A stretch of 34,629 nucleotides of DNA, from positions 1 through 34,629 of the forward strand of contig CAZJEN010000030.1 of NCBI GenBank assembly GCA_964545045.1, read 5' to 3'. Shown piece after piece: positions 13,755 to 22,144 of this stretch; within the stretch, counting starts at the first letter, position 1, and each line of letters begins with the position of its first letter. Source of the DNA: SIG307 sp964545045. Lineage in GTDB: Bacteria; Bacillota; Clostridia; Lachnospirales; Lachnospiraceae. The notes under the pieces were generated by a model that made no database searches, was not told the origin of the DNA, and was given only the letters and a program-made list of their open reading frames with translations. The translations under genes and the position numbers were made by a program.

Positions 13755-16636
13755 ATGGCAAAAATGAGGGTAAGTGAACTTGCAAAGGAATTGGATATCC
13801 CGAGTAAGGACATTATTAGTTATCTGAACGGATTCGGTTTGGAAATCAAGAGTCATTCCAGCAACTTGGATGAAAAACAGATATCCATGATTCGCGGTAT
13901 TGTTTCCATTAATGGCGGAAAGCTGGATGTAGGAACAAAGTCCGAGTCTGCAAAGAAGGATGATGCCGAGAAGAAGTCGGCAAAGAAAACCGAAGCAAAG
14001 GCAAAGCCGGTAACCGAAAAGAAGCCGGCGGAAGCAAAGAAGGAAGCTGCACCGGCAGAGAAGAAGGAAGAAAAGACCGAAAAGCCGGCAGAAGCAAAGA
14101 AGGAAGCTGCACCGGCACCGGTGGAAAAGAAAGAAGAGCCGGCACGTATTAATATTTTAGGAAATGTATATGTACAGCAGGCAGAGCGTCAGGCAGCTAA
14201 GGCTGCGGCGCAGGCAGCAGCACAGGCTCAGGGACAGGGAAATCGTCCGCAGGGTGAGCGCAGATACGGTGATCGTCCGCAGGGTAACAGACCGCANNNN
14301 NNNNNNNNNNNNNNNNNNNNNNNNNNNNNNNNNNNNNNNNNNNNNNNNNNNNNNNNNNNNNNNNNNNNNNNNNNNNNNNNNNNNNNNNNNNNNNNNATCG
14401 TCCGCAGGGTAACAGACCGCAGGGCGACCGTCCGCAGGGTGAGCGCAGATATGGTGACCGTCCGCAGGGCAACAGACCGCAGGGCGACCGTCCGCAAGGC
14501 GAGCGCAGATTCGGAGACAGACCGCAGGGCCAGCGTCCTCAGGGCGGCATGGGCGGCAGACCGCAGGGTGGCGGTTTTAATAAGGACCGTTTCTTTGATA
14601 AGGATGCGGATAAGGATGCAGTTCAGCAGAAGAGACCGGCGGCTCGTGGTCGTAATGATGGCAGAAGCGGTGCCGCAAGCAGCATTAAGGCAGATTTTGC
14701 AAATGAGCTGACAAAGGAACAAAGAGTAGCGGCATTCAGTCATCGTGATCGTGATAAGGAAAGAGAAAAGAAGAAAGATCGCGACATGGATGATGCTTCC
14801 ATGGAGAAGATGTTAAAGAAGAAGGACCCGAATCGTAAAGGTGCTTTCATTAAGCCGGAGGTAGTAAAGCCGGTAGAGGAAGAAATTAAGTCTATCGTAG
14901 TTCCGGAAGTGATTACCGTGAAGGAACTGGCAGATAAGTTGAAGCAGCCGGCTTCTGCATTGGTAAAGAAGCTGTTCCTTGCCGGTAAGATGGTTTCCAT
15001 TAACCAGGAAATTACCTTTGAGGAAGCAGAAGAAATCGCGTTGGAGTACGATTGTATTGCAGAAAAGGAAGTTAAGGTAAATGTTGTAGAGGAGCTTCTT
15101 AAGGAAGCAGAGGAAGACGAGAGCCTGATGGAGAAGCGTCCGCCGGTTGTCTGTGTAATGGGTCACGTTGACCACGGTAAGACATCCTTACTTGATGCCA
15201 TCCGTGAGGCAAATGTTACCTCCCGTGAGGCAGGCGGTATTACCCAGCACATCGGTGCATATACTGTTGAGGTTAACGGCGAGCATATTACCTTCCTTGA
15301 TACTCCGGGACATGAAGCGTTTACTTCCATGCGTATGCGTGGCGCGAAGTCTACGGATATCGCTATTCTGGTAGTTGCTGCTGACGATGGTGTAATGCCG
15401 CAGACCGTAGAGGCGATTAACCATGCAAAGGCTGCCGGTATTCAGATTATTGTTGCGGTAAATAAGATTGATAAGCCAAGCGCAAACGTTGAGCGCGTAA
15501 AGCAGGAGCTCACCGAGCATGAGTTAGTAGCGGAAGACTGGGGCGGTGACACCATTTTCGTACCGGTATCCGCACATACCAAGGAAGGTATTAACCAGCT
15601 CCTTGAAATGGTACTTTTGACTGCGGAAATGTGCGAATTAAAGGCAAATCCGAACCGTAAGGCAAGAGGTCTTGTAATCGAGGCTCAGCTGGATAAGGGT
15701 AAGGGTCCGGTTGCAACCATTCTTGTACAGAAGGGTACCCTTCATGTGGGTGATATCGTTGCTATCGGTTCTGCATACGGTAAGGTACGTGCCATGATGG
15801 ATGATAAGGGCCGCAGAGTAAAGGAAGCAACCCCGTCCACTCCGGTAGAAATTTTAGGTCTCAACGAAGTTCCGAATGCCGGCGAAATCGTAATGGCATG
15901 TGAGAACGAGAAGGAAGCAAGAAATATTGCAGAGGCATTTATTGCACAGGGCAAGGAGCGTCTCATTGCAGACACCAAGGCGAAGCTTTCCCTTGACGGA
16001 TTGTTCTCCCAGATTCAGGCGGGTAACATTAAGGAGCTTAACCTTATTGTTAAGGCCGATGTACAGGGTTCCGTAGAGGCAGTGAAGCAGAGCCTTCTTA
16101 AGCTCAGCAACGAAGAGGTTGCCATCCGTATTATCCACAGCGGTGTAGGTGCGGTAAATGAGTCCGACGTTACGCTTGCAAGTGCGTCCAATGCGATTAT
16201 TATCGGTTTCAATATTAAGCCGGATAATCAGGCAAAGGAAATGGCTGACCGTGAAAAGGTAGACATCAGACTGTACCGCGTCATCTATAACGCAATTGAA
16301 GATGTAGAGGCTGCAATGAAGGGTATGCTTGATCCGGTATTTGTAGAAAAGGTAATCGGTCATGCAGAGGTACGTCAGGTATTTAAGGCATCCGGCCTTG
16401 GTACGATTGCAGGTTCTTATGTATTAGACGGTAAGATTGTTCGTGGTTGTAAGGCTCGTATTTCCCGTAACGGCGAGCAGATTTTTGAAGGTGAGCTGGC
16501 ATCCTTAAAGCGTTTCAAGGACGATGTAAAGGAAGTGGCAACCGGCTACGAGTGCGGTCTTGTATTTGAAAAGTTCAATGATCTTCAGGAGTTTGACCAG
16601 ATTGAGCTTTATGTAATGGAAGAGGTACCGAGATAA
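13755..16636 (+). CDS. infB: Translation initiation factor IF-2 (interrupted by a 100-N assembly gap)
   Basis: GTPase that brings initiator tRNA to the 30S subunit and promotes subunit joining. The ATG at 13755 follows CGGAGG. An IF2 N-terminal domain (MRVSELAKELDIPSKDIISY) is followed by a Lys/Glu/Ala/Pro-rich stretch with EAKKEAAPA repeats, then an Arg/Gly/Pro/Gln/Asn-rich 20-residue repeat region broken by the N run. A second IF2_N-like domain (ITVKELADKLKQPASALVKK) precedes the GTPase: GHVDHGKTS at 15161, DTPGHE at 15299, NKID at 15461 and SAHTKEG near 15571. Domains II-IV follow to 16636. The reading frame before the gap (codon starts divisible by 3) differs from that after it, because 100 is a placeholder length; this should not be read as a frameshift. 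The stop overlaps the rbfA start by one base (TAATG). Expected total length is roughly 940-960 residues. Confidence 0.96.
14244..14548 (+). repeat. 60-bp coding tandem repeats in infB around the gap
   Basis: After the gap two full 60-bp units lie at 14399-14458 and 14459-14518 with a partial third. Each encodes a 20-residue block of the form RPQGNRPQGDRPQGERRYGD. Before the gap a half unit (14244-14273) and the first 23 bp of another (from 14274) are seen. The units differ at only a few bases, which explains why the assembly broke here. The region should be disordered and positively charged. Confidence 0.9.
14297..14396. other. Assembly gap (100 N)
   Basis: Exactly 100 N, a conventional placeholder for unknown length. 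Matching the 60-bp repeat on both sides predicts a true gap of 35 + 60k bases (35, 95, 155 and so on), all of which restore the infB reading frame. Confidence 0.97.
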
Positions 16637-17028
16637 TGAGAAAAAACAGTGTAAAAAATACGCGGATTAATGCTGAGGTCCAGAGAGAACTCAGCACCTT
16701 AATCCGTGAGGAGTGCAAGGATCCGCGCATCCATCCGCTTACGTCGGTGGTTGCGGCGGAGGTTGCGCCGGATTTAAAGACGGCAAAAATTTATATCAGC
16801 GTATTGGGCGATGAGGAGGCAATCAAAGATACCTTAAAGGGCTTAAAGAGTGCGGCTTCCCATCTTCGTTCCAAGCTGGCGAAGTCTTTGAATTTAAGAA
16901 ATACGCCGGAGCTGACCTTCGTGGGAGACCGCTCCATTGCGTACGGTGTGTCCATGTCAAAGTTAATCGATGACGTGACGGCACAGCTTCCGGACCGTTC
17001 CGATGAGGAAGAGGCGGAAGAAGAGTAA
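16636..17028 (+). CDS. rbfA: 30S ribosome-binding factor RbfA
   Basis: 130 residues. RbfA binds the 16S rRNA near helix 1 during late 30S maturation and cold adaptation. A compact KH-like domain includes INAEVQRELSTLIREECKDPRI and the strands SVVAAEVAPDLKTAKIYISVLG, followed by SHLRSKLAKSLNLRNTPELTF, all typical of the family. The C-terminus is a short acidic tail (SDEEEAEEE). Translation is coupled to infB through a TAATG overlap. Confidence 0.95.
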   Translation: MRKNSVKNTRINAEVQRELSTLIREECKDPRIHPLTSVVAAEVAPDLKTAKIYISVLGDEEAIKDTLKGLKSAASHLRSKLAKSLNLRNTPELTFVGDRSIAYGVSMSKLIDDVTAQLPDRSDEEEAEEE

Positions 17029-17094
17029 AAGTGAAATGCGCTCGTTTCCGAATGATGGGGACGGGCGTCATATTCGGTAAAGGAGGGGAAGACG

Positions 17095-18054
17095 TTGGAG
17101 TTATTAAAGCTTATAAATGAGGCGAATTCCATTGCAATCGGCGGACATATACGTCCGGACGGTGATTGTGTGGGTTCGTGTCTCGGATTATACAATTATA
17201 TAAAGGATAATAAGGCGGATAAGCAGGTTGATGTATATCTGGAGTCTGTTCCGGCAGCGTTTTCCTTTCTGAAGAATACGGAACGAGTGCTGAATGAGGC
17301 AAAGAAAAATGTTTCTTACGATTTATTTATTGCTTTGGATTGTGGTGGCAGAGAACGTTTGGGCTTTGCCGAGGAGATGTTCCTTTCCGCAAAGCATACG
17401 GTAAACATTGACCATCATATCAGCAATCCGTTGTTTGCGGAGCATAATCAAGTGCAGCCGGATGCAAGTTCCGCTTGTGAGGTGTTATGCGGAATTTTGG
17501 AGGATGCTTGTATCGGAAAGGAGACTGCGGAGTGCCTGTATCTTGGCATTGTTCACGATACCGGAGTTTTTAAGCATTCCAATACCTCACGAAAGACCAT
17601 GGATACCGCAGGGCGTTTGCTGGAAAAGGGTGTGTCCGCATCTCAGGTCATTGATGATTCGTTCTATCGTAAGACCTACATGCAGAATCAGATTTTGGGC
17701 CGTTGTTTATTGGAAAGCATTTTGCTGCTGGACGGAAAGATTATTTTTTCCTGTGTATCTCAAAAGATGATGCAGTTGTACGGTGCGGTTCCGGCGGATT
17801 TGGACGGGATTATTGACCAACTCCGGGTAACGGAAGGCGTGGAAGTGGCAATTTTGCTTCGGGAAGAAAGTATGCAGAGCTATAAGGTCAGCATGCGGTC
17901 CAACGGTAAAGTTGACGTAAACAAAATTTGCGGATTGTTCGGAGGCGGCGGTCATAAAATGGCAGCCGGCTGTATGATGAACGGTTCTGTACATGATGTA
18001 ATCAATAATCTTTCCGGACAAGTCGAGCATCAGTTGAAAGAATATAAGGGATAG
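17095..18054 (+). CDS. nrnA: Bifunctional oligoribonuclease/pAp phosphatase NrnA (DHH/DHHA1)
   Basis: 319 residues. NrnA degrades 2-5-nt RNAs and dephosphorylates pAp, using two divalent metals. Metal ligands seen are His18, Asp22 and Asp24 in GGHIRPDGD, Asp83 in IALDCGG and the DHH triad Asp107-His109 (NIDHHISN). The DHHA1 substrate-binding motif GGGGHKMAAG is near residue 285. The start is TTG at 17095, preceded by AAAGGAGGGG at good spacing; no better ATG exists nearby. It lies between rbfA and truB, the common Clostridia arrangement. Confidence 0.93.
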   Translation: MELLKLINEANSIAIGGHIRPDGDCVGSCLGLYNYIKDNKADKQVDVYLESVPAAFSFLKNTERVLNEAKKNVSYDLFIALDCGGRERLGFAEEMFLSAKHTVNIDHHISNPLFAEHNQVQPDASSACEVLCGILEDACIGKETAECLYLGIVHDTGVFKHSNTSRKTMDTAGRLLEKGVSASQVIDDSFYRKTYMQNQILGRCLLESILLLDGKIIFSCVSQKMMQLYGAVPADLDGIIDQLRVTEGVEVAILLREESMQSYKVSMRSNGKVDVNKICGLFGGGGHKMAAGCMMNGSVHDVINNLSGQVEHQLKEYKG

Positions 18055-18063
18055 GAGCCGTGC

Positions 18064-18978
18064 ATGGACGGAATTATAAATATTTATAAAGAAGCCGGAT
18101 ATACTTCCTTTGATGTGGTTGCGAAACTGAGAGGCATTTTAAAAGAACGTAAAATCGGTCATACCGGAACTTTGGACCCGGAGGCTACGGGAGTTCTCCC
18201 TGTTTGCATCGGAAAAGCTACAAAGCTTTGTGAGCTGATGTTGGACAAAGAGAAAACCTATGAAGCGGTAATGCTTCTGGGGGTGACTACGGATACGGAG
18301 GATATGACCGGAAAGATTTTAGAAACAAAGCAAGTACAAGTAACTGAGGAGGATGTAGTTCGTGCGGCGGAGAAATTTACCGGCGTTTACGAGCAGATTC
18401 CGCCGATGTATTCCGCATTAAAGGTGGACGGAAAACGTTTGTATGAGCTTGCAAGAGAAGGCAAAGAGATTGAACGGAAACCGAGAACGGTGGAAATCTA
18501 TGAAAATACACCGTTATCTATGATTCATAATGAAGCAGGAACGGTAGAGCAGGTAATCTTAAATGTGCGTTGCTCCAAAGGCACCTATATCCGTAGTTTA
18601 TTACGGGATATGGGAGAATATCTGGGCTGCGGTGCCTGCATGAAATCTCTTAAGCGTACTCAGGCAGGTGCGTTTTCCATTACGGATGCGATGACTCTTG
18701 CGGAAGTGGAACAGGCACGGGATGAAGGACGGCTTTCGGATATTATTCAGCCTATTGACTCGTTTCTTATGAAGTATCCGGCGGTAAGTGTATTGCCGGA
18801 GTTTGAAAAGTATTTGTATAACGGAAACCAGTTAAGTCTGAATATGTTGTCCGAGAAGGTTAATCCTTCGGATGGTGACGGTTTTCGTGTATATGATATT
18901 ACAGGGAAATTAATCGGTTTGTATCTGTACCGGATGAGCCGGAAACAGCTGCAACCGGAGAAAATGTTTTTACCTTAA
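18064..18978 (+). CDS. truB: tRNA pseudouridine(55) synthase TruB
   Basis: 304 residues. Makes pseudouridine 55 in the T-loop of all elongator tRNAs. The catalytic aspartate is Asp38 in GHTGTLDPEATGVLPVCIG. Further family motifs are YEAVMLLGVTTDTEDMTG, QIPPMYSALKVDGKRLYELAR and the RNA-binding KGTYIRSLLRDMG. A PUA-like C-terminal domain (about 235-304) is shorter than in proteobacteria. The ATG is 9 bp after the nrnA stop with TAGGAG upstream. Confidence 0.96.
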   Translation: MDGIINIYKEAGYTSFDVVAKLRGILKERKIGHTGTLDPEATGVLPVCIGKATKLCELMLDKEKTYEAVMLLGVTTDTEDMTGKILETKQVQVTEEDVVRAAEKFTGVYEQIPPMYSALKVDGKRLYELAREGKEIERKPRTVEIYENTPLSMIHNEAGTVEQVILNVRCSKGTYIRSLLRDMGEYLGCGACMKSLKRTQAGAFSITDAMTLAEVEQARDEGRLSDIIQPIDSFLMKYPAVSVLPEFEKYLYNGNQLSLNMLSEKVNPSDGDGFRVYDITGKLIGLYLYRMSRKQLQPEKMFLP

Positions 18979-18998
18979 TACAAAGGAAGGTGAGTCCG

Positions 18999-19916
18999 GT
19001 GCTTAGAATCACAAATTGCTCAGAATATCTTCCGGTGGAAACAGTAGTAACCATAGGAAAGTTTGATGGGTTCCATTTAGGGCATCGAAGCCTTCTTGCG
19101 GCAGTCTTAGAGGAATCGAAGAACAATTTGGCGTCTTGTGTAATCTCGTTTTCTACTGCTGTAGACACAGAGCGTAGTCTGATTTATACGAGAGAAGAAC
19201 AGAGAAAGCTTTGTGAAGCTATGGGAATAGAGGTTTTGGCGGAATATCCGCTTGGAGAAACAATCCGCGAGATGTCCGGAGAAGCTTTTGTTGCCGAGAT
19301 TCTTTGCAGGCGCCTGCAGGCAAAGGTGATTGTGGTAGGAGAGGATTTCCGGTTCGGAAAGGGTCGAAGCGGAGATGTAGCCTTGTTACGTGAGTTAGAG
19401 AAAATATACGGATATCGTACGGTATGTATACCGAAGGTTGAGGAGGAACAGGTCCGAATCAGCAGTACCGGAATCCGAAAACTTTTGACAGAAGGAAATA
19501 TAGAGGAGGCAAACGGACTTTTGGGACGGCCTTATGCCGTGTTCGGAGAAGTGCTTCATGGAAAGAAATTAGGTCGGACGCTTGGTTTTCCGACTATGAA
19601 TCTTCTTCCGCCGGCGGAAAAACTGTTACCGGCCTACGGTGTTTATGTAACAAAGACAAAGGTAGACGGACAGTGGTTTGAAGGAATTACCAATGTGGGA
19701 TTGAGACCGACGGTGGATTCTGACAAATGTGTCAGTGTGGAAACACATTTGTTTGAGTATGATATGGACCTGTACGGAAAGCAGGTAGAAGTACAATTTT
19801 TACATTTTATTCGTCCGGAACAAAGGTTTGCGGATGTAGAGCAATTAAAGAGTGCAATGCAGGAAGATTTTATGAAAGCAAAAACACTACTTGAAAAATC
19901 TGCGGAAATCATATAA
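18999..19916 (+). CDS. ribF: Bifunctional riboflavin kinase/FAD synthetase RibF
   Basis: About 305 residues. Phosphorylates riboflavin to FMN and adenylylates FMN to FAD. The N-terminal nucleotidyltransferase half shows GKFDGFHLGHRSLL (HxGH motif) and VGEDFRFGKGRSGD; RISSTGIRKLL follows. The C-terminal kinase half begins near GRPYAVFGEVLHGKKLGR and contains LGFPTMNL and TNVGLRPT. The start chosen is GTG 18999, about 9 bp after GGAAGG; a GTG at 18990 overlaps that ribosome site and is less likely. It ends the nusA-infB block as in B. subtilis. Confidence 0.94.
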   Translation: MLRITNCSEYLPVETVVTIGKFDGFHLGHRSLLAAVLEESKNNLASCVISFSTAVDTERSLIYTREEQRKLCEAMGIEVLAEYPLGETIREMSGEAFVAEILCRRLQAKVIVVGEDFRFGKGRSGDVALLRELEKIYGYRTVCIPKVEEEQVRISSTGIRKLLTEGNIEEANGLLGRPYAVFGEVLHGKKLGRTLGFPTMNLLPPAEKLLPAYGVYVTKTKVDGQWFEGITNVGLRPTVDSDKCVSVETHLFEYDMDLYGKQVEVQFLHFIRPEQRFADVEQLKSAMQEDFMKAKTLLEKSAEII

Positions 19917-19930
19917 AATAAAAAACGCCT

Positions 19931-19981
19931 GTTAAGAATTCGTAACAATAATGTTAAGAATTCAAAATATACACTATACAT
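19931..19981 (+). promoter_or_regulatory. Pho-box-like repeats and weak promoter before the phosphate cotransporter
   Basis: TTAAGA at 19932, TAACA at 19943 and TTAAGA at 19954 recur with an 11-bp period, the pattern of PhoP boxes in Firmicutes (family knowledge). GTTAAGAATTC occurs twice (19931, 19953), and the first copy is part of a near-palindrome with GTAAC. TATACA at 19968 or 19975 could serve as the -10 without a good -35, as expected for an activated promoter. No intrinsic terminator for ribF is visible here. Confidence 0.5.
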
Positions 19982-19995
19982 AAGAGGAGGAAAAC

Positions 19996-21684
19996 ATGGA
20001 AGACATGATTTTTGATGTCGTTATAGCGTTGGCGGCAGGGTTGGGACTCTTTTTATACGGTATGAAGTTAATGAGCGACGGTTTGGAGAAAGCGGCCGGT
20101 GCAAGACTTCGTAAGATTTTGGAGGCAGTGACAAAGAACCGTTTTCTCGGATGTCTTATGGGTATTTTATTTACCGCTGTGGTACAATCATCCAGTGCAA
20201 CCACGGTTTTGGTTGTAAGCTTTGTTAATGCGGGCTTAATGGATTTGTTCCAGGCTGCCGGTGTTATTTTGGGTGCTAATATCGGTACCACCATTACGGC
20301 ACAGCTTATTGCATTTAACTTAAGTGACATCGCACCGTTTTTCTTAATGGGCGGCGTTGTTATGGTTATGTTCTTTAAGCAGCCGATGGTAAAGCGTATC
20401 GGTGAGGTTATCTTAGGCTTCGGCATGCTCTTCTTCGGTATGAGCGTTATGTCCGGTGGTATGGCGGACTTAAAAGAATCCGCTATGATTAAGGATGTAC
20501 TCGGTTCCATGACCAATCCGTTCCTTGCGGTGTTTGTGGGCTTTATTGTTACTGCGGTACTGCAGAGTTCTTCCGCGACGGTCGGTATTGTATTATTGAT
20601 GGCATCTCAGGGGCTCATTCCGCTGGAGATTTGTTTCTTCATTATTCTCGGCTGTAATATGGGTTCTTGTGTATCTGCTCTTATGGCAAGTATCGGTGGA
20701 AAGAAGTCGGCAAAGCGTGCCGCTCATATCCACTTTATCGTAAATATTATCGGTTCTGCGGTAATCATGGTGATACTGTTCTTCTTAAAGGATCAGATTT
20801 TAAATATGATTACTTCTATTTCAACCGCTATGGGCATCGAGGATGTTTTTGTAAACGATGTGAATGCGAAGATTGCACGAGATGTTGCAAATACGCATTT
20901 AATCTTTAAGGTATTCCAGGTATTGGTATGTTTCCCTCTTGTAAAGCCGATTGTAAAACTGACCTACAAGATTGTGCCGGGCGAGGACAAGAAGGCGGAC
21001 AATATGCACTTAGAGTATATCGGCGAGAACAGTGTATTTTCCACTACGGCGGCTCTTCCGAATATTATCGGAGAAACCACCCGTATGGCAGACATTGCAA
21101 TCGACAATTTGTCTAAGGGTATTGATGTGCTGTTCTCCAGAGATGAGAAAGTGATTGCAGAGATTTACGAGACCGAAAAGTCGGTGAACTTCCTAAATGA
21201 GCAGATTACCAACTACCTTGTGAAGGCAAACCAGTTATCTCTTCCGGTTGAAGACAGAAAGCTTCTGGGAGGATTGTTCCATGTGGTAAACGATATCGAG
21301 CGTATCGGTGACCATGCGGAGAATATGGCAGATGCGGCTACCCAGTTGATTAACGACAACTTAAGCATGAGTAAGTACGCAGAGCAGTCCATCCGTGAGA
21401 TGTTCGAAAAGACTAAGACGCTTTTACAGTACTCTTTGGATGCCTTTGAAAAGAAGCATGAGGAGCATCTTCGTGACATTCTTGTATTAGAGGAAGAAAT
21501 CGACGAGTTCGAACGTCAGCTTCAGGAGGCTCATGTGGACCGTCTGACCCGCGGTGAGTGCGATGCGGAGACCGGTATGATTTATACCGACGTGGTATCC
21601 AATATCGAGCGTGTTGCGGACCATTCCACCAACATTGCGTTTTCTATTATGACGGATATTAAGAAGCCGGATTTGACGGATTAA
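19996..21684 (+). CDS. Na/Pi cotransporter family protein with PhoU-like C-terminal domain
   Basis: 562 residues. The membrane half (about 1-310) contains two inverted-repeat Na/Pi cotransporter units, each with the QSSSAT signature (Gln64 and Gln190), and the glycine-rich GANIGTT and GCNMGSC loops. This is the NptA/YjbB type, mediating sodium-coupled phosphate movement across the cytoplasmic membrane. The C-terminal half (about 350-560) is helical with PhoU-like features (IERIGDHAENMADAA and IERVADHSTNIA), which in PhoU proteins bind metal clusters and sense phosphate. The start ATG follows AGAGGAGG. It sits as an insert between ribF and ylxM and has its own upstream regulatory sequence. Direction of transport (uptake or export) cannot be told from sequence. 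Confidence 0.9.
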   Translation: MEDMIFDVVIALAAGLGLFLYGMKLMSDGLEKAAGARLRKILEAVTKNRFLGCLMGILFTAVVQSSSATTVLVVSFVNAGLMDLFQAAGVILGANIGTTITAQLIAFNLSDIAPFFLMGGVVMVMFFKQPMVKRIGEVILGFGMLFFGMSVMSGGMADLKESAMIKDVLGSMTNPFLAVFVGFIVTAVLQSSSATVGIVLLMASQGLIPLEICFFIILGCNMGSCVSALMASIGGKKSAKRAAHIHFIVNIIGSAVIMVILFFLKDQILNMITSISTAMGIEDVFVNDVNAKIARDVANTHLIFKVFQVLVCFPLVKPIVKLTYKIVPGEDKKADNMHLEYIGENSVFSTTAALPNIIGETTRMADIAIDNLSKGIDVLFSRDEKVIAEIYETEKSVNFLNEQITNYLVKANQLSLPVEDRKLLGGLFHVVNDIERIGDHAENMADAATQLINDNLSMSKYAEQSIREMFEKTKTLLQYSLDAFEKKHEEHLRDILVLEEEIDEFERQLQEAHVDRLTRGECDAETGMIYTDVVSNIERVADHSTNIAFSIMTDIKKPDLTD

Positions 21685-21712
21685 GTTTTTTTAAAGACAT
21701 CAAGAAAAATAC

Positions 21713-21741
21713 TTGACAGATGTTTCATAATCTGTTACAAT
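21713..21741 (+). promoter_or_regulatory. Promoter of the ylxM-ffh operon
   Basis: Perfect TTGACA (21713-21718) and TACAAT (21736-21741) with a 17-bp spacer. The start site would fall near 21748, inside the left arm of the dyad at 21743-21773. Confidence 0.85.
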
Positions 21742-21742
21742 G

Positions 21743-21780
21743 CCACCTGTAAAGAAAATTACTTTACAGGTGGTGTTTTT
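21743..21780 (+). promoter_or_regulatory. 12-bp perfect dyad between the -10 box and the ylxM start
   Basis: CCACCTGTAAAG (21743-21754) and CTTTACAGGTGG (21762-21773) are exact inverted repeats around a 7-nt spacer, followed by TGTTTTT. The right arm contains the AGGTGG ribosome site of ylxM. It can act as an operator overlapping the transcription start, as a hairpin hiding the ribosome site, or as an attenuator. Confidence 0.75.
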
Positions 21781-21781
21781 C

Positions 21782-22135
21782 ATGGAAGAGGTAAATGAGC
21801 TCTTGGAGCTTGCCATGTTGTATGATTTTTACGGCGAATTATTAAAAGAGCACAACAAGCAGATATTTGAGGACTATGTCTTAAATGACCTTTCCTTGTC
21901 CGAGATTGCGGATGCGGAGGGAATTACGAGACAGGGAGTTCATGACATGGTGAAGCGTTGCAGTAAGCAACTTCGCGGGTACGAGGAAAAGCTCCATCTG
22001 GTAGAGAAGTTTAACAAGACAAAGGCGTGTGTCGAAAGGATTAACGAGCTTTTGGGACACAGTTACGATACAGGAAATTTGGATTCTGTAAAGGAAGCCA
22101 GAGGGTTAACCGAGGAGATTTTGGATTGGTTATAA
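21782..22135 (+). CDS. ylxM: YlxM family helix-turn-helix protein of the SRP operon
   Basis: 117 residues, starting at the ATG 9 bp after AGGTGG; the open frame upstream to 21740 runs through the promoter dyad and is discarded. YlxM/p13-like proteins precede ffh in many Firmicutes. In streptococci YlxM associates with the SRP (family knowledge). The N-terminal half is sigma-factor region-4-like: LLYD-type helix YDFYGELLKEHNKQIFEDY, then LSLSEIADAEGITRQGVHDM as a helix-turn-helix. The C-terminal half is a helical, charged segment. It could bind nucleic acid and might recognise the dyad in its own promoter, but that is only inference. Confidence 0.9.
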   Translation: MEEVNELLELAMLYDFYGELLKEHNKQIFEDYVLNDLSLSEIADAEGITRQGVHDMVKRCSKQLRGYEEKLHLVEKFNKTKACVERINELLGHSYDTGNLDSVKEARGLTEEILDWL

Positions 22136-22144
22136 GGAGGAGTT

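Noticed and set aside
14397..14711. Continuation of the pre-gap infB frame after the N run, giving an Arg/Val-rich peptide
   Set aside because: It is the wrong frame created by the placeholder gap length; the repeat phase and the IF-2 domains show the real frame.
21740..21781. Upstream start for ylxM
   Set aside because: It would begin inside the -10 region and run through the dyad; transcription starts downstream of it.
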